Assembly: GCA_036023115.1 (NCBI GenBank)
Contig: JAYKKT010000080.1
Span: 10,781,501 to 10,845,500, forward strand
Direction: 5' to 3'
DNA: 64,000 nt
Origin: Brasenia schreberi
Taxonomy: Eukaryota; Streptophyta; Magnoliopsida; Nymphaeales; Cabombaceae
Under the pieces are notes generated by a model that was not told the DNA's origin, did no database searches, and was given only the letters and a program-made list of their open reading frames with translations. Position numbers and translations under genes: made by a program. Below, in pieces: positions 47,101-57,608 of this stretch (position 1 is its first letter; every line of letters starts with the position of its first letter).

Positions 47101-50100
47101 CTTCTCACTGATTTATATTATAACATTTCACGAAGACATAATTGTTATTATGTATGGGAATCTTTGGTAACTGTTTGCACCATTCATCATTGTTTGGAGG
47201 GATTATGTCATTTTCGTGTCCGGTTTCAAAGCATGGCTGCACGTTCACATGTGCTGCATTTTCCATCTTTGGAATTCCAATGGTGTTACATGGATACTTG
47301 GATAAATTATTCTGTAGTGTGTTTGTGACTGACATGGAGGCGGATGTGGATTGTTGTTATCAGATACAACCGGGTTGTACTAGCTGACTTTTTACTATTT
47401 TATAGTTTTGTTGCATTCCATTGGCTGTTAATGAATTTAATTGTTGACAGACAATATCTTATGAAAACTAAGATTTCTTTTTAGTTACACACACATATGC
47501 ATGCAATGCATGCACCATGTGGAATTCTATCATATAGTTTTAAAGCAATGCTGTAAGATGTTCTTTGAAATCATTTTCACCAATATCATCAAGCATATTG
47601 GTTCTTAGCCAAAGTTGACAATGCACATGATGGCTGTGGTGGCTATTTAGATCTTGGTGGTTATTATAAAGAAAATGGAATCACGATTTGAATGGTTCTT
47701 CCCTGGCGCTTGTAGGTCCCCTTAACTTTACCGTTCATCTCACATCTGCTTGTGCCATCTTAAATAATAGATTGTTGCAATTCTAGTTGATTGTCTTGGC
47801 AATCTCATTGTTCATTTTTTACTGATAGTTAACCTGGAAGAAGAGAAGTCCAATGGTTGATGTAAATCATCTATATCACTTTGAACTGCTATTTTGGACT
47901 TCCTCATATTCAAGTGTGCAGATTCAAGCCCCATGCTAAGAAATGGTGAAACTGGAGACTGGATTGGGACTTTTGAAGGCCACAAGGGTGCTGTATGGAG
48001 CTGCTGCCTTGACACCAATGCATTGCATGCTGCATCAGGTTCAGCTGATTTTACTGCGTATGTAGTTTCCCTTTATCTGAATTGCTTTTATTTTTTAGAA
48101 ACTATTTTAGCCAAAATTGTAAAACTTGTATTGTAGCATATGGTATGATATAGTTTTATTATGCATCTCAACTTGATGGACATTATCATAGTATATGCAT
48201 TATTTTTTGGTGCCGGACAACCAACAACTGAATTAAAGCTCAAAAGCTCCATATAGGATTCAGCTTTACCAACTTGTATTGTAGCATATGGTATAACTAC
48301 ACTCTTTCTACATTCCTGAGACATCTTTTGGTGTCTTCATCTACTACAACTACAACTAAGTCTTTTCCCATACTAGATGGGGTTGGCTACATGGATTCAC
48401 AAAGCCCTATCGTAATTTGTAGAATCTATGGTAGATAAGTCCGACAAAGTTTTATGTTGTTTATCGGAAGCCTAATGCAACCCTCCTCCTTTATCCGGTC
48501 TTGGGACAGACTATGCAAGGGTGATAAATCTAAAAACGAAGACATATCTTGAAAAGTGGAGAGAGCATTTTCGAAGATACTTGCCTTTTTCTTAAGCATT
48601 TACTCTATGTAGACTTTGATATTTGAAGGTAAGACTCCTCCATCTTTGTCTTTCATTGCTCCTACGTTTTCATATCTTTATCGAAGGAGATGACAAGTGG
48701 TCTTAATGTGACCATTTTCCTTATAATAGTGACAAATAATTAAATCAATTGATATGTACCTTTCCTAGAATTCTCCATCCCTCTACAAGAATATTGTCTC
48801 ATCCTACAAATTTATCAACCTTCATGAAAACAAAACCATTTTAACATTGTCTTATCTCATGCTACCACAAAATCATTAAAGTTGAGCTTTGTCACCTATT
48901 TTTCATGTTTTATCACAAATGCACCATGAAAATTTGGAGTAGTTTATATTTAGACAAGGAGATCTAGCTTTAGAATATTTCCCATTCTTTATGAAAATCG
49001 ATTGGTTAACTGTTGGGCTTAGTTAGGGACTTAAGGTTCTCACTTAGCCTTATTTCTTTGGGGTATTATTTTCTTTGAAAGAATCTTGCATATAAAGCAC
49101 AAAGAAAAAAATTAAGGCACGGCTAAGAGTGATGAAACCAATAAAGTGCCAAATTACACAAATCACAAGATAAAAAAGAAAAGAAATAGGTGATCACTAT
49201 ATGTCTGAACCTTAGGGTGACAAATAATGAAAATATACCGATAAGATAGATGTAGATATTGAGGGGTTGAGAAGGATGCCCAAATACTTTTAGGAGACAT
49301 CCAATAAAAATGAGAAAATGGTGCTTCTTTTGCAATGAGATTGGTTTGGCTGCCATAAGCCCTTCTAGTGAAGAAAGACCAATAAAGGATAGAGGAAGAT
49401 GGACTAGTATACGAGTAAGTGGAGGTATTAGTTATATTTTACCAGTTTGTTAAAATGGGCCATTGGGCCTACATGGCCCACCAGGACCAGGCAAGGGCCC
49501 AACGGCTACTCCAAGTAGCCGTTGGACCAACCCCCCCAAGGACTACTCCAAGTAGCCGTTGGGGGTTGGGGGTTGGCAGCCAGCTCCCCTCTTGCCCTCT
49601 TCTCCTCTGTTTTCCCTTCTCTCTTCTTTTCTCTTCCTATCCTCATGTACTCTATAAATACACCTCTCTTGTAAATATTTTTTGAAGTCTTTTGTGGCTA
49701 AATAATATTCTTTTTTTAATATATTGTGCCTTTATTACATGCACTTTATTATAGCCTTTTTCTAAGGCTTTTATGAGTGATATTTTGAGGTAATATTCAT
49801 CAACCTTCCGTTGCTACATTGAAGCATCATCTTCATTACATGGTATCATAGCCATTTTGCGATCATAGAAATATTATTATCATCTCAAGAAGCATGCCGA
49901 TCGGATTTTGTAAGTTTACCTCTTTAGTTTCTTTTTCTCCTTAAAATATGGATGATAAAGGAGGATTTAACTTTTGTCTAACACCCTCGAACTAAAAGAC
50001 ATGTTCCAATGTATGAAAAATTATCTATCTTTCAAAAAGTTATGGGGCTATGTAAGTGGTTTGAAGATAGAACCCTCTATTAATGTCACACTTGAGTAAA

Positions 50101-53100
50101 AAGAGGAATATGAAGGAGGTCATGGAACAATTCTATGGGTGCTCATGAACAATGTAAATCAGTATAAGGACACTTTGACCGATTTCACTAATGCCAAAGA
50201 ATCATGCGATTACTTAAAAAAATCTAATGTTCAAAGCATTGTAGCTTATAAAATGGCATTAAGAGACAAATTGGTCTCACTTAAACATAGAGATAAAAGG
50301 GTAAATAAATTTTTTGGTGAATATTCTAATGTTTGGAACCAATTATATGGTTACAAAAAGAAATGTACACAATGTCTTAGTGAGAGACAATGTGAAGATA
50401 ATGAGGATTTCGTATATCAATTTTTAAGAAATCTCCAAGAAGAATTTAAAGGGGTAAGATCATATCTCATACATAGAAAACCTTTATTTTCAACTTTGGA
50501 CAATTTGGCCTTATATGTCGGGCCTCTATACAATGGTGGCAAATAATATTTTTTCTTACTTCTTCACTTTTTAAATGAGGATGTCGGTAAGCCTTATATT
50601 TACTTCGAGTTTTGATGCAGCTAAGGCGGTGTCTCTTTGAAGTCTAACTTCATTGATTCTTGTTTCCGTCATTTGGAGATCAATAAGAATCTCTTCTTTC
50701 GTAGGCCAAGTATGACGTTTTTCAAAATTTTGTTATATTTCACAATCTTGTAAAAAATCAATTTGATTCCGAAATTAAGATTTTTAGATCCGACTCGAGA
50801 GGAGAGTTTATGTTCAGAGTTTAAAAATCATCTTGACAAATTTGGGATTGTGCATAAACTTCTTGCACTAAAACTTCTCAACAAAATGGCGTTTCGGAAC
50901 GTAAACATTGTCATATATTGGAAACCACAAGAACGTTGTTATTATCCAATAGTATTCCTAAAAATTTTTGGGCCGAAGCCATTATAACTTCTATTTACCT
51001 AATTAATCGAATGTTATCTTCAGTTTTATAAAACATGTTCCTTATAGAAAAGTTCTTTCAACTTTCTCTTAATTACTCTAGTCTTTGTGTGTTTTGATGT
51101 AAATGTTTTATTTATACTAACAAATATGATAAACTATCTTCTCGTCCCATAGAATGTATATTATTAGGGTATGAGATAAGTAAGAAGGGATATAGATGTT
51201 ATGATTATAAAAATGACAAACTCTTTGAAAATGAATATTTCTTTAAAGGAATGAATGACGCTCATCCTATTGATGAGTCATCATACTATTTTTTTGAATG
51301 ATATCTTAGGAAATGACATAATACATATTGAACATGAGCTTGATGAACTTATTATCTCAAGGCAGCCAGTTATACCCTTTGATCAATACTATACTAGAAG
51401 AACTCAAAATGATTTCCCATCTATACTTCGAAGGACTAGTCGAGATTCTAGACCTCCTGAACGGTTTGTTTCCTATGACAGTTTTTTACCAAGATATAGA
51501 GCCTTAATAACCACTATAAGGGAACCAAGAAATTTTAAGGAAGCATAATCATCACAATATTGGATTTATGCTATGAATGAAGAATTAGATGCCCTATACA
51601 AAGCTCAAACTTGAGATATTGTGATAAGACCACAAAATAAAAAGATGATAGGTTGTAGGTGGTTCTATAAAATTAAAACTAATGGTGATGGATCTTTAAA
51701 TCGCTATAAAGCTAGATTAGTTGTCAAAGGGCATTCACAGAAATATGGGATTGACTATGAAGAAACCTTTTCTCATGTGGCTCGGATGACAATTGTCAGA
51801 ACCCTTATAGTTGTGTGTGCTATTAGAGATTGAAATATCTATCAATTAGATGTGAAGAATGTATTCTTAAATGGTTTGTTAAAGGAAGAAGTTTATGTGA
51901 ACCTCCTCATGTTCTCGACATACCTAAAAACCAAGTTCTACGACTCAAAAGAGCCTTATATGGTCTCAAACAAGCTCCTAAAGCTTGGTTTGATAAAATA
52001 ACGAATTCATGACTTCGCATGGCTTTACTTATTATACTAACACCGCTTTGTTCATAAGAAAATCTTCTTCAGTCATTATTATTATTCTGCTAATCGTCGA
52101 TGATATGATTGTTATAGGTAGTGATGATTTTGGGATTCTTCAAATCAAACAAGAACTTGGTAAGATGTTTGAGATGAAAGATCTTTAGACAACTCACTCA
52201 CTTTTTGGGTATTGAGGTAACTTGAAATTTTAAAGGTTTCTTTAACTAAATTTGTTAATGATATTATCCTTAGATCAGGTCTTATTGATGATAAAGTTGT
52301 TGAGACACCTGCAATAATCAACTAAAAGATGCAACTTGTTGATGGAGAGCCATTAAATGACCCTACCCCTTATAGACATATGGTCGGAGCACTTAATTAT
52401 ATCACCATCACACGTCTAGATATTGCATATGTTGCACATACTGTAAGTCAATTTCAACACTCTCTTACCTCTATGCATACGTGTCGTTATGAAGATTGTT
52501 TGATATATTTGACAAACAACAATTAAGGAAGTATTTTTATCATCTTCATCTTTACTTTAATTAAATGCATATACCAATGTTGGTTGGGGTGGTGATATCA
52601 ATGACAAGCACTTCACGCGCAATGACCAACACCACCACTGAATTGACTTTGCTCAAATGACTACTACAGGACTTGAGCATGATACTAGAGTTCATTCCAA
52701 TTTTGTACTGTGATAATAAGAGTGTTATGCATATAACTAACAACCACACATTTCATGAGCGGACAAAACATATCGAGATGGATTGTCACTATGTTCGTGA
52801 AAAGCATCTACATGGCAATTTGACACTACGGTTTGTTAGATATGAGTATCACCTTGCAGATATCTTCACCAAATCTCTACCCGCTCCACGACTTCACTTT
52901 TTAGTTAGCAAACTTTTGGTCATGAAACCGTTAGTTTGAGGGAGGGTGTTAAAATGGGTCATTTGGCCTACATGGCCCACTAGACTAGGGAAGGGCCCAA
53001 CGGCTACTCAAAGTAGCCATTGGGGGCTGGCAGCCAACCCCTCTCTTGCCCTCTTCTCCTCTCCTCCCCCTTGTCTCTTCTCTTCTCTTCTCTTCCTATC

Positions 53101-56100
53101 CTAATGTACTCTATAAATACACCTCTCTTGTAAATATTTTTTCAAGCCTTTTGTGGCTAAATAATATTCTTTTTTTAATATATTGTGCCTTTATTGCATA
53201 CGCTATATTATAGCCTTTTTCTAAGGCTTTTGCGAGTGATATTTTGAGGTGATATTCATCAACCTTCCGTTGCTGCATTGAAGCATCGTCTTCGTTATAG
53301 TGATGACTCTTGGAGCTCAACTGAACATCCATTTTTTTTTCATTTAGCTTGAATAAGGTAAATAAGTAAATTGACTTGAAATGTGTTCAATTAGTTTATG
53401 CAAATTGTCTTTCTTTCATTATTGCAAATCCATTATCTTTAAGATATGTCACAAGGCATTAATTATCAAGGTAATAGGGTGAATAATCGAGCAATCAAAT
53501 GGTGCATTAAATTGAACCATTGTGGTCAATAATGACAGATGGAGGATGGCTAGGAGACTAAGAGCTTTGTTAGAGTTGTTATACTGCCCCAATTTACTCA
53601 CCTTATTTACAAGGTCTATGAGAACTCCACCCATGTAAGGGATCACCCTTGCATGGCCGGTCCCAAGGATGGATAAGGGAGGAGGGTTGTGTTACGCTTC
53701 CGACATTCAACATAAAACTTTGTCGGACTTATTTACCATATATTCTATAAATTATGATAAGGCTATGTGGAAATAAAAAATCCATGTAGCCGACCCTATC
53801 TAGTATGGGAAAAGGCTTAGTTGTTATTGTATTTACAAGGTCTATGATGTAAATGATCCAAAATTGTTACATTTGGTACTTGGTGCTTACTTACGAAGTT
53901 CAATTTATGAAACCAAATTGTAAAATGCCGATGTGCTCTTGGATGTAAATCAGTCATCCTTGGTTGGAATCCATGTATAAACATGGATGCATAAACTTGA
54001 TATTTGAAGGCCATTGCCAACATGGATGCGACTGAGGAGACCATAGAATTGAGTAAGAATATCACCAACTTCATATATGGCGATATATAGACCATATTTA
54101 TTTGATACAATGGACTGACTGAAGACACCAAAGAGAACAAATTTCAAACTACAAAGAAGCTTTATGTGCGTTTAAGGGCATTGGTGGTAGATGTTTCGAA
54201 GCAACTACATCGTTATCCAAAAATTTGACTCTAAAAGAGTAAATATATTTTCTTCATTCAATGAAGATAAATTACAGGTATATCATGCAATCAGTGCCTG
54301 GTCCGCTTTTACAACATTGATTTGCACTGACTTGTATGTCATAATTAGGTTAGCTAGCCAATTCATGTCATATATTTTCCTTGTGCCTCAATTTTTAGAT
54401 AAAAGAATATATGCCATGAACTTCTCTGCGTCTGCTGCTTCATCATATTTGATGTCCACATAATGCGAGGAGAAATGGTTGTAGGTCCCAACAGTTGGTT
54501 TGATAAAATAAGTCTGTCTCAGACTATTACCAGGTAGCTGACCCCACTATCTGTGAAAGCGACTTGCTTGGTTTTGGTGATCAGACTTTTACCATGTTTT
54601 CCCATGCTTAATCTATACAGAAATTTTCTTCAGAAGAGGTCTTCCTGTAGTTCGTTAATTTTAAGATAGAAAATTTCATTAGGGTTAACTTAAATCATTC
54701 CCATTTGTTCAGTGGGCAGCATGAAAATAATGGAGACTTGATGTATGGGTTCTGTCTGAAACTCGGCATTACAATGGAGTATGTCACACTGGCAAATGCA
54801 TGTTTTTATAATATATAGCATTATATGTGTGTGTGAACAACGGCATTTATTAGGACCATAAATATCATTTAGACTCTCTTGTTCGCTTATAGGCAGGCAC
54901 CAAAAGTAAAAAGTTTACAGGTATGATAGGCGTGTGCAATATGAGCAATATTTGCAACATCAACATCTCCAAAGCTGCTGTAATGCTGTCCTATAACAAG
55001 TAGCACATACTTAAGATATCATGTGACTGGCGGCATATTAACAGCAAGTTAACATACAATGTGATTATTGTACTTATTTATTGATGGAGATCTTGCTGTG
55101 TTTTTCCTGACATTCTGGCATTCTATTTGTCTTAGCCTAGGAAGCACAACTACTTGATGTTTCTGTTGAGAATTCCCCTTTTTCTCGACAGTATAAATTG
55201 ATTGCCTATCACATGCAAGCATCAAACAAGGGTCATCGTGCACCAGTATAAATTTGTTATACTGGTATCTGCAAATGCATGTTGTAGAACTTTCAGACAA
55301 TTGGAGACTGCTGCTTAAATTAGCGATTCAAGGGTTCTGACTTTGGTGCGGAAATTCCTATTTGAAAATTGCATGTGTCTACTTAATTAGCTGACACTGA
55401 GATGGTAAGTGGCCTTTTTACCAGGAGTGAATACTTCTCCCTACATCCTTTTCTCAGGTTAGCTAGCTTTAAAAAAGTACGTATTATGCTAGTCACCGCT
55501 TTCCTTTTTTTGTTGAAATACTCATCTGATATGCTAGGACCATTGTATGGTTTAAAAAGCACATTTTCATAATGCAGCAAGATCTGGGATGCTCTCACTG
55601 GGGATGAATTGCACTCTTTCGAGCATAAGCATATTGTTCGGGCTTGTGCCTTTTCTGAGGTATATTCCTTCAGAGGGTACAGTAAGACTTGCTTAGCCTT
55701 TTGTTTCTGTATTCATTTGTATATTTTCTTCAAGCAAACCAAGTGCTACTTTTCATTTTTCTGATGGTTTTAATTTTGGCATATGCTAATAGTGCTTAGG
55801 ACCAACAGCTGCGGTTTAATTTTTTTAACTTTTATCATTTCATGTATGCCTACATTATCATCCTCTCTCTCTCTCACACACACACACCGCACACCCTGAG
55901 CCTATCATCTTCATTGTGCTATGTTGGTGCAATAAGTTTCTGTTGTCAACGTCATTTTGCAATTTATGTTTGAGAGTGAGAGAGTCTCATTACTATCGTC
56001 ATCTTGCTCACTAATATTTATCAAATTCTGGTCATCGGCAAGTTGAGGAAATATCGTAGATTCTTCTTCTTTTTAATTTAAGAGTTGTGCATGATATACC

Positions 56101-57608
56101 TTTTCTGGTGGCTGATCAACATTTTTTCTTGTTTTCTTAAAGTTGTGCATAATATCTGGTATCTTGTCAAAAAAAAATCTTGTTTTTCTAAAGGAAAAGA
56201 GAAGCATTATAAAATAATGTCGGACAGTTTGTAACCTATCTGGTTAATGGAAAATTGTGCAGGATACAAAACTTCTGCTAACTGGAGGCCTTGAGAAAGT
56301 ACTTCGAATATTTGATCTGAATAGGCCTGATGCTGCGCCAAGAGATGTGGACTATTCACCTGGTTCTGTTAGAACTGTTTCATGGCTTCATAGTGACCGG
56401 ACTATTTTGAGTTCATGCACTGATATTGGTGGTGTGAGGTGCGTATCTTTCCATGTAGCACTAATTTTGATGTACATTAGCTGCTTTACATGCATAAATA
56501 CACATTTTTTGGAAGGTTCGAGGTCAAGTTGATTTTTGTCGTTCCTTTGACCATGACCATGTTTGGAATCCCAACTGTCAAGTACCACCCGGCATTCTCC
56601 AGTCCTTTTTTTTTGGCAAACCAAGACTGTCTTTTGACCCACCTTTACTACTTTGTGCTGGAATAAGATAGCAAGCTCATTGAAGCTACTTGAATATTCA
56701 AATCGCCTTATGATTTAGGAGTGACTTTCTCTCAAACCTTTGACATGAGAATCACAGATATTTTATTTTGCAGGTTATGGGATATCAGGAGTTCTAAGAT
56801 AATCAGTACACTAGCAACCGAGTCCCCAGTAACTAGTGCTGAAGTCAGTCGTGATGAGCGCTACATAGTCACTGCCGATGGTCGCAGTGTCAAATTTTGG
56901 GATGCAAATCAGTGAGTAACATGTGTGAACTGCCAGGATTTTAGCATAATTGTTGAGCAAGGGTATTAGATTGTGTATTTTCTTTGTTATGCAGTTTTGG
57001 TCTTGTCAAGAGCTACACAATGCCTTGCATGGTGGAGTCAGCATCACTTGAACCGAAATTCGGCAATAAGTTCGTTGCTGGGGGAGAAGATATGTGGCTT
57101 CACCTTTTTGATTTCCATACCGGAGAGGAAATAGGTATGTTTGCTCTGGTAAATTCATGGGGTTAGGATTGTCAGCAGCTGTTAAATGATGCTAACGTTG
57201 CATTTTACCCATATTACCAACAAAGAGAGGCAATTTGCATGTTTAGGGGCAGAATTTTGTGACATCGATGGTTTTGAATACATTTAGTTGTTGACATTAT
57301 TTAATTATTCTCACTATTGTGTTGGTGATTTGGGTTTATTATGTGCAGCACAAAACAAAGGTCATCATGGACCAGTACACTGCGTCCGCTTTGTGCCGGG
57401 GGGCGAGTCATATGCATCCGGATCGGAGGACGGGACCATCAGAATATGGCAGACAACACCAACAAGCACCGACGACAATGACTTGCACCCATCTAATGGT
57501 GCAGACAAGCTCAAGGTAAATGTTGCAGAGGCTACACAAAGAATCGAAGGCTTCCACCTTGCTGGTGATGAGGTTGATGGGAAGGAAGGTGAGCTACATA
57601 GTCCATGA
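33118..57608 (+). CDS. STRAP: STRAP-like WD40 protein (serine-threonine kinase receptor-associated protein), 7 coding exons
   Basis: Coding exons: 33118-33235, 47922-48057, 55578-55659, 56263-56438, 56774-56911, 56995-57134, 57349-57608. Together 1,050 bases, 349 residues, frame kept at every junction, all introns GT...AG. The protein opens [20 protein letters not shown] and carries about seven WD40 repeats: [20 protein letters not shown]...[64 protein letters not shown]...GTIRIWQ. The C-terminal tail is acidic and low in complexity. Known family: STRAP/Unrip is an adaptor for TGF-beta receptor and SMN-complex (snRNP assembly) functions in animals; plant homologues are cytoplasmic or nuclear scaffold proteins of less certain role. 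Length matches plant family members (about 340-350). Nothing is broken. The oddity is size: introns 1 and 2 total over 22 kb of transposons, while introns 3-6 are 83-603 bp. Confidence 0.93.
35085..36421 (+). mobile_element. Smaller hAT copy nested in opposite orientation
   Basis: It starts CAGTGTTATCC (35085), followed by GATAC-rich subterminal sequence and GCAGGTTTTTGGCCTC, which match the 5' end of the host hAT read on the minus strand near 41336. Positions 35830-36000 match, in sense, the C-terminal coding piece found antisense at 34340-34520. A weak right end, GGATAATATGCT (36421), is followed by ATACAAAT; the left flank is ATACAATC. The right end is tentative. The piece is internally deleted. 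Confidence 0.45.
37901..41165 (-). mobile_element. Near full-length RTE LINE with target-site duplication
   Basis: 3,265 bp on the minus strand, flanked by ACACCAAAAAATA at 37888-37900 and 41166-41178 (identical 13-mer). The 5' end is AACTCCGCCCATGTAAGGG (41165) and the 3' end GGCTTAGTTG followed by further TTG units (37901). Endonuclease domain: [14 protein letters not shown] near 40770, [17 protein letters not shown] and the 39995-40513 frame. RT: NYRGIKL near 39165, [18 protein letters not shown] near 38960, FADD at 38693-38704. C-terminal region: [15 protein letters not shown], then WFGHIERR (about 38140). About half a dozen stops or frame breaks interrupt one long ORF. RTE elements copy by target-primed reverse transcription. 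Confidence 0.92.
41437..42345. other. STRAP intron 1 sequence between transposons
   Basis: No element was recognised. A short direct repeat (GAGTACAAAAGGATCTCAAG, twice) lies at about 41894-41945. Confidence 0.4.
42364..42407 (-). mobile_element. 44-bp RTE 3'-end insertion with 18-bp target duplication
   Basis: AACAACAACAGCTAAGCC to GGGGTCGGCA is the last 44 bases of the RTE family (minus strand, with tail). It is flanked by CCATGTACCAATGCATTC (42346-42363) and CCATGCACCAATGCATTC (42408-42425), one difference in 18. An extreme 5' truncation. Confidence 0.85.
42586..45897 (-). mobile_element. hAT DNA transposon inserted in an RTE LINE
   Basis: The terminal inverted repeat is CAATGTTGTAAAAA at 42586 and its exact inverse TTTTTACAACATTG ending at 45897. 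The 8-mer flanks are CTTTTCAC (42578-42585) and TTTTGCAC (45898-45905), six of eight alike. 3,312 bp. Minus-strand transposase pieces: BED finger ([19 protein letters not shown]...TKKDVSAC, 45384-45250), [13 protein letters not shown]...[13 protein letters not shown] (44306-44530), and an acidic C-terminal region ([12 protein letters not shown], about 43060). A (TA)n tract with phased GTATATG lies at 44060-44140. Stops break the frame, so it is non-functional. Confidence 0.8.
45091..45210 (-). repeat. Exact-period 60-bp tandem duplication in hAT coding sequence
   Basis: GGTTGAGACATATTCCAACC starts at 45091 and again at 45151. On the coding strand this repeats the 20-residue phrase beginning [16 protein letters not shown] in frame. 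Nearly identical copies. Confidence 0.9.
46861..47921. other. Distal part of STRAP intron 1
   Basis: No bounded repeat or gene is seen. The 47142-47387 open frame has no recognisable domain. Confidence 0.4.
48346..48532 (-). mobile_element. Short RTE-derived non-autonomous element, copy 1
   Basis: On the minus strand it runs from CACCCTTGCATAG through CTTTGTCGGACTTATCTACC, directly into TACGATAGGGCTTTGTG, then CCATGTAGCC and the RTE 3' end with a (TTG/TAG)n tail. The whole coding region of RTE is missing. The internal junction matches that of the copy at 53622-53829. Its 5' end lacks about 15-20 bases. No target duplication was seen. Confidence 0.75.
49448..49840 (+). repeat. 5' LTR of the intron 2 copia element
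   Basis: TGTTAAAATGGGCC to CTTCATTACA, 393 bp. A perfect hairpin AACGGCTACT-CCA-AGTAGCCGTT lies at 49501-49523, and its half-degenerate duplicate at 49539-49560. The TATA box CTCTATAAATACACC is near 49649. Confidence 0.9.
50139..50546 (+). pseudogene. Copia gag fragment (UBN2-type)
   Basis: The frame contains [20 protein letters not shown], then [12 protein letters not shown] and [20 protein letters not shown], matching the gag core of copia elements. The upstream part of gag (49950-50139) is out of frame. The downstream nucleocapsid and protease are absent. Confidence 0.65.
50763..52939 (+). pseudogene. Copia pol fragments (integrase, RT, RNase H)
   Basis: Integrase: near 50790-50990, pieces corresponding to SDNG.EF and [10 protein letters not shown], in shifted frames. 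[22 protein letters not shown] (51648), [32 protein letters not shown], then VDDMIVIG at about 52096, with the usual tyrosine before VDD replaced. RNase [16 protein letters not shown] (52703) to [12 protein letters not shown] (about 52870). At least seven stops or frame breaks. No function expected. Confidence 0.85.
52947..53299 (+). repeat. 3' LTR of the intron 2 copia element
   Basis: TGTTAAAATGGGTC to TTCGTTATA, 353 bp, preceded by the polypurine tract. It has one hairpin copy (AACGGCTACT...AGTAGCCATT, 52999-53021) where the 5' LTR has two, which accounts for the 40-bp length difference. Confidence 0.88.
53622..53829 (+). mobile_element. Short RTE-derived non-autonomous element, copy 2, with perfect target duplication
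   Basis: 208 bp: 5' end AACTCCACCCATGTAAGGG as in the full-length RTE at 41165, about 130 bases of RTE 5' UTR, then a direct switch to the last 80 bases of RTE (ATGTAGCCGACCC ... GGCTTAGTTGTTATTG). It is flanked by identical 18-mers TATTTACAAGGTCTATGA at 53604-53621 and 53830-53847. It carries no coding capacity; movement would depend on RTE enzyme supplied by another copy (inference). Confidence 0.9.

Larger units (their letters stand above)
33236..47921 (+). other. STRAP intron 1, 14.7 kb, transposon-filled
   Basis: Bounded by AAGG/GTACC and AAGTGTGCAG/ATTC. Contents in order: unique sequence 33236-34062; hAT 34063-41436 with nested hAT and RTE; unique 41437-42345; a 44-bp RTE fragment; RTE 42451-46860 split by a hAT; unique 46861-47921. 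All autonomous-type elements in it lie antisense to STRAP except the small inverted hAT at 35085-36421. Confidence 0.85.
49448..53299 (+). mobile_element. Ty1/copia retrotransposon with internal deletions
   Basis: LTRs at 49448-49840 and 52947-53299; primer site TGGTATCATAGCC at 49841 (one change from TGGTATCAGAGCC); polypurine tract TTTGAGGGAGGG at 52935-52946. Only gag, integrase, RT and RNase H pieces remain in 3.85 kb, so about 1 kb is missing, including the zinc knuckle and protease. The flanks CAGTT and GTGAT do not match, so no target duplication is evident. Same family as the LTR at 7742-8118. Confidence 0.88.
48058..55577 (+). other. STRAP intron 2, 7.5 kb, transposon-filled
   Basis: Bounded by ACTGC/GTATGT and ATAATGCAG/CAAG. 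It holds a short RTE-derived element (minus, 48346-48532), a decayed copia element (49448-53299) and a second short RTE-derived element (plus, 53622-53829). Stretches 48533-49447 and 53848-55577 hold nothing else that I recognise. Confidence 0.85.

Noticed and set aside
47142..47387. 81-codon open frame in intron 1
   Set aside because: No domain, lies in an intron, and an opposite-strand frame overlaps it.
49443..53304. Target-site duplication of the intron 2 copia element
   Set aside because: The five bases outside each LTR (CAGTT and GTGAT) do not match; it may be eroded or the element recombinant.
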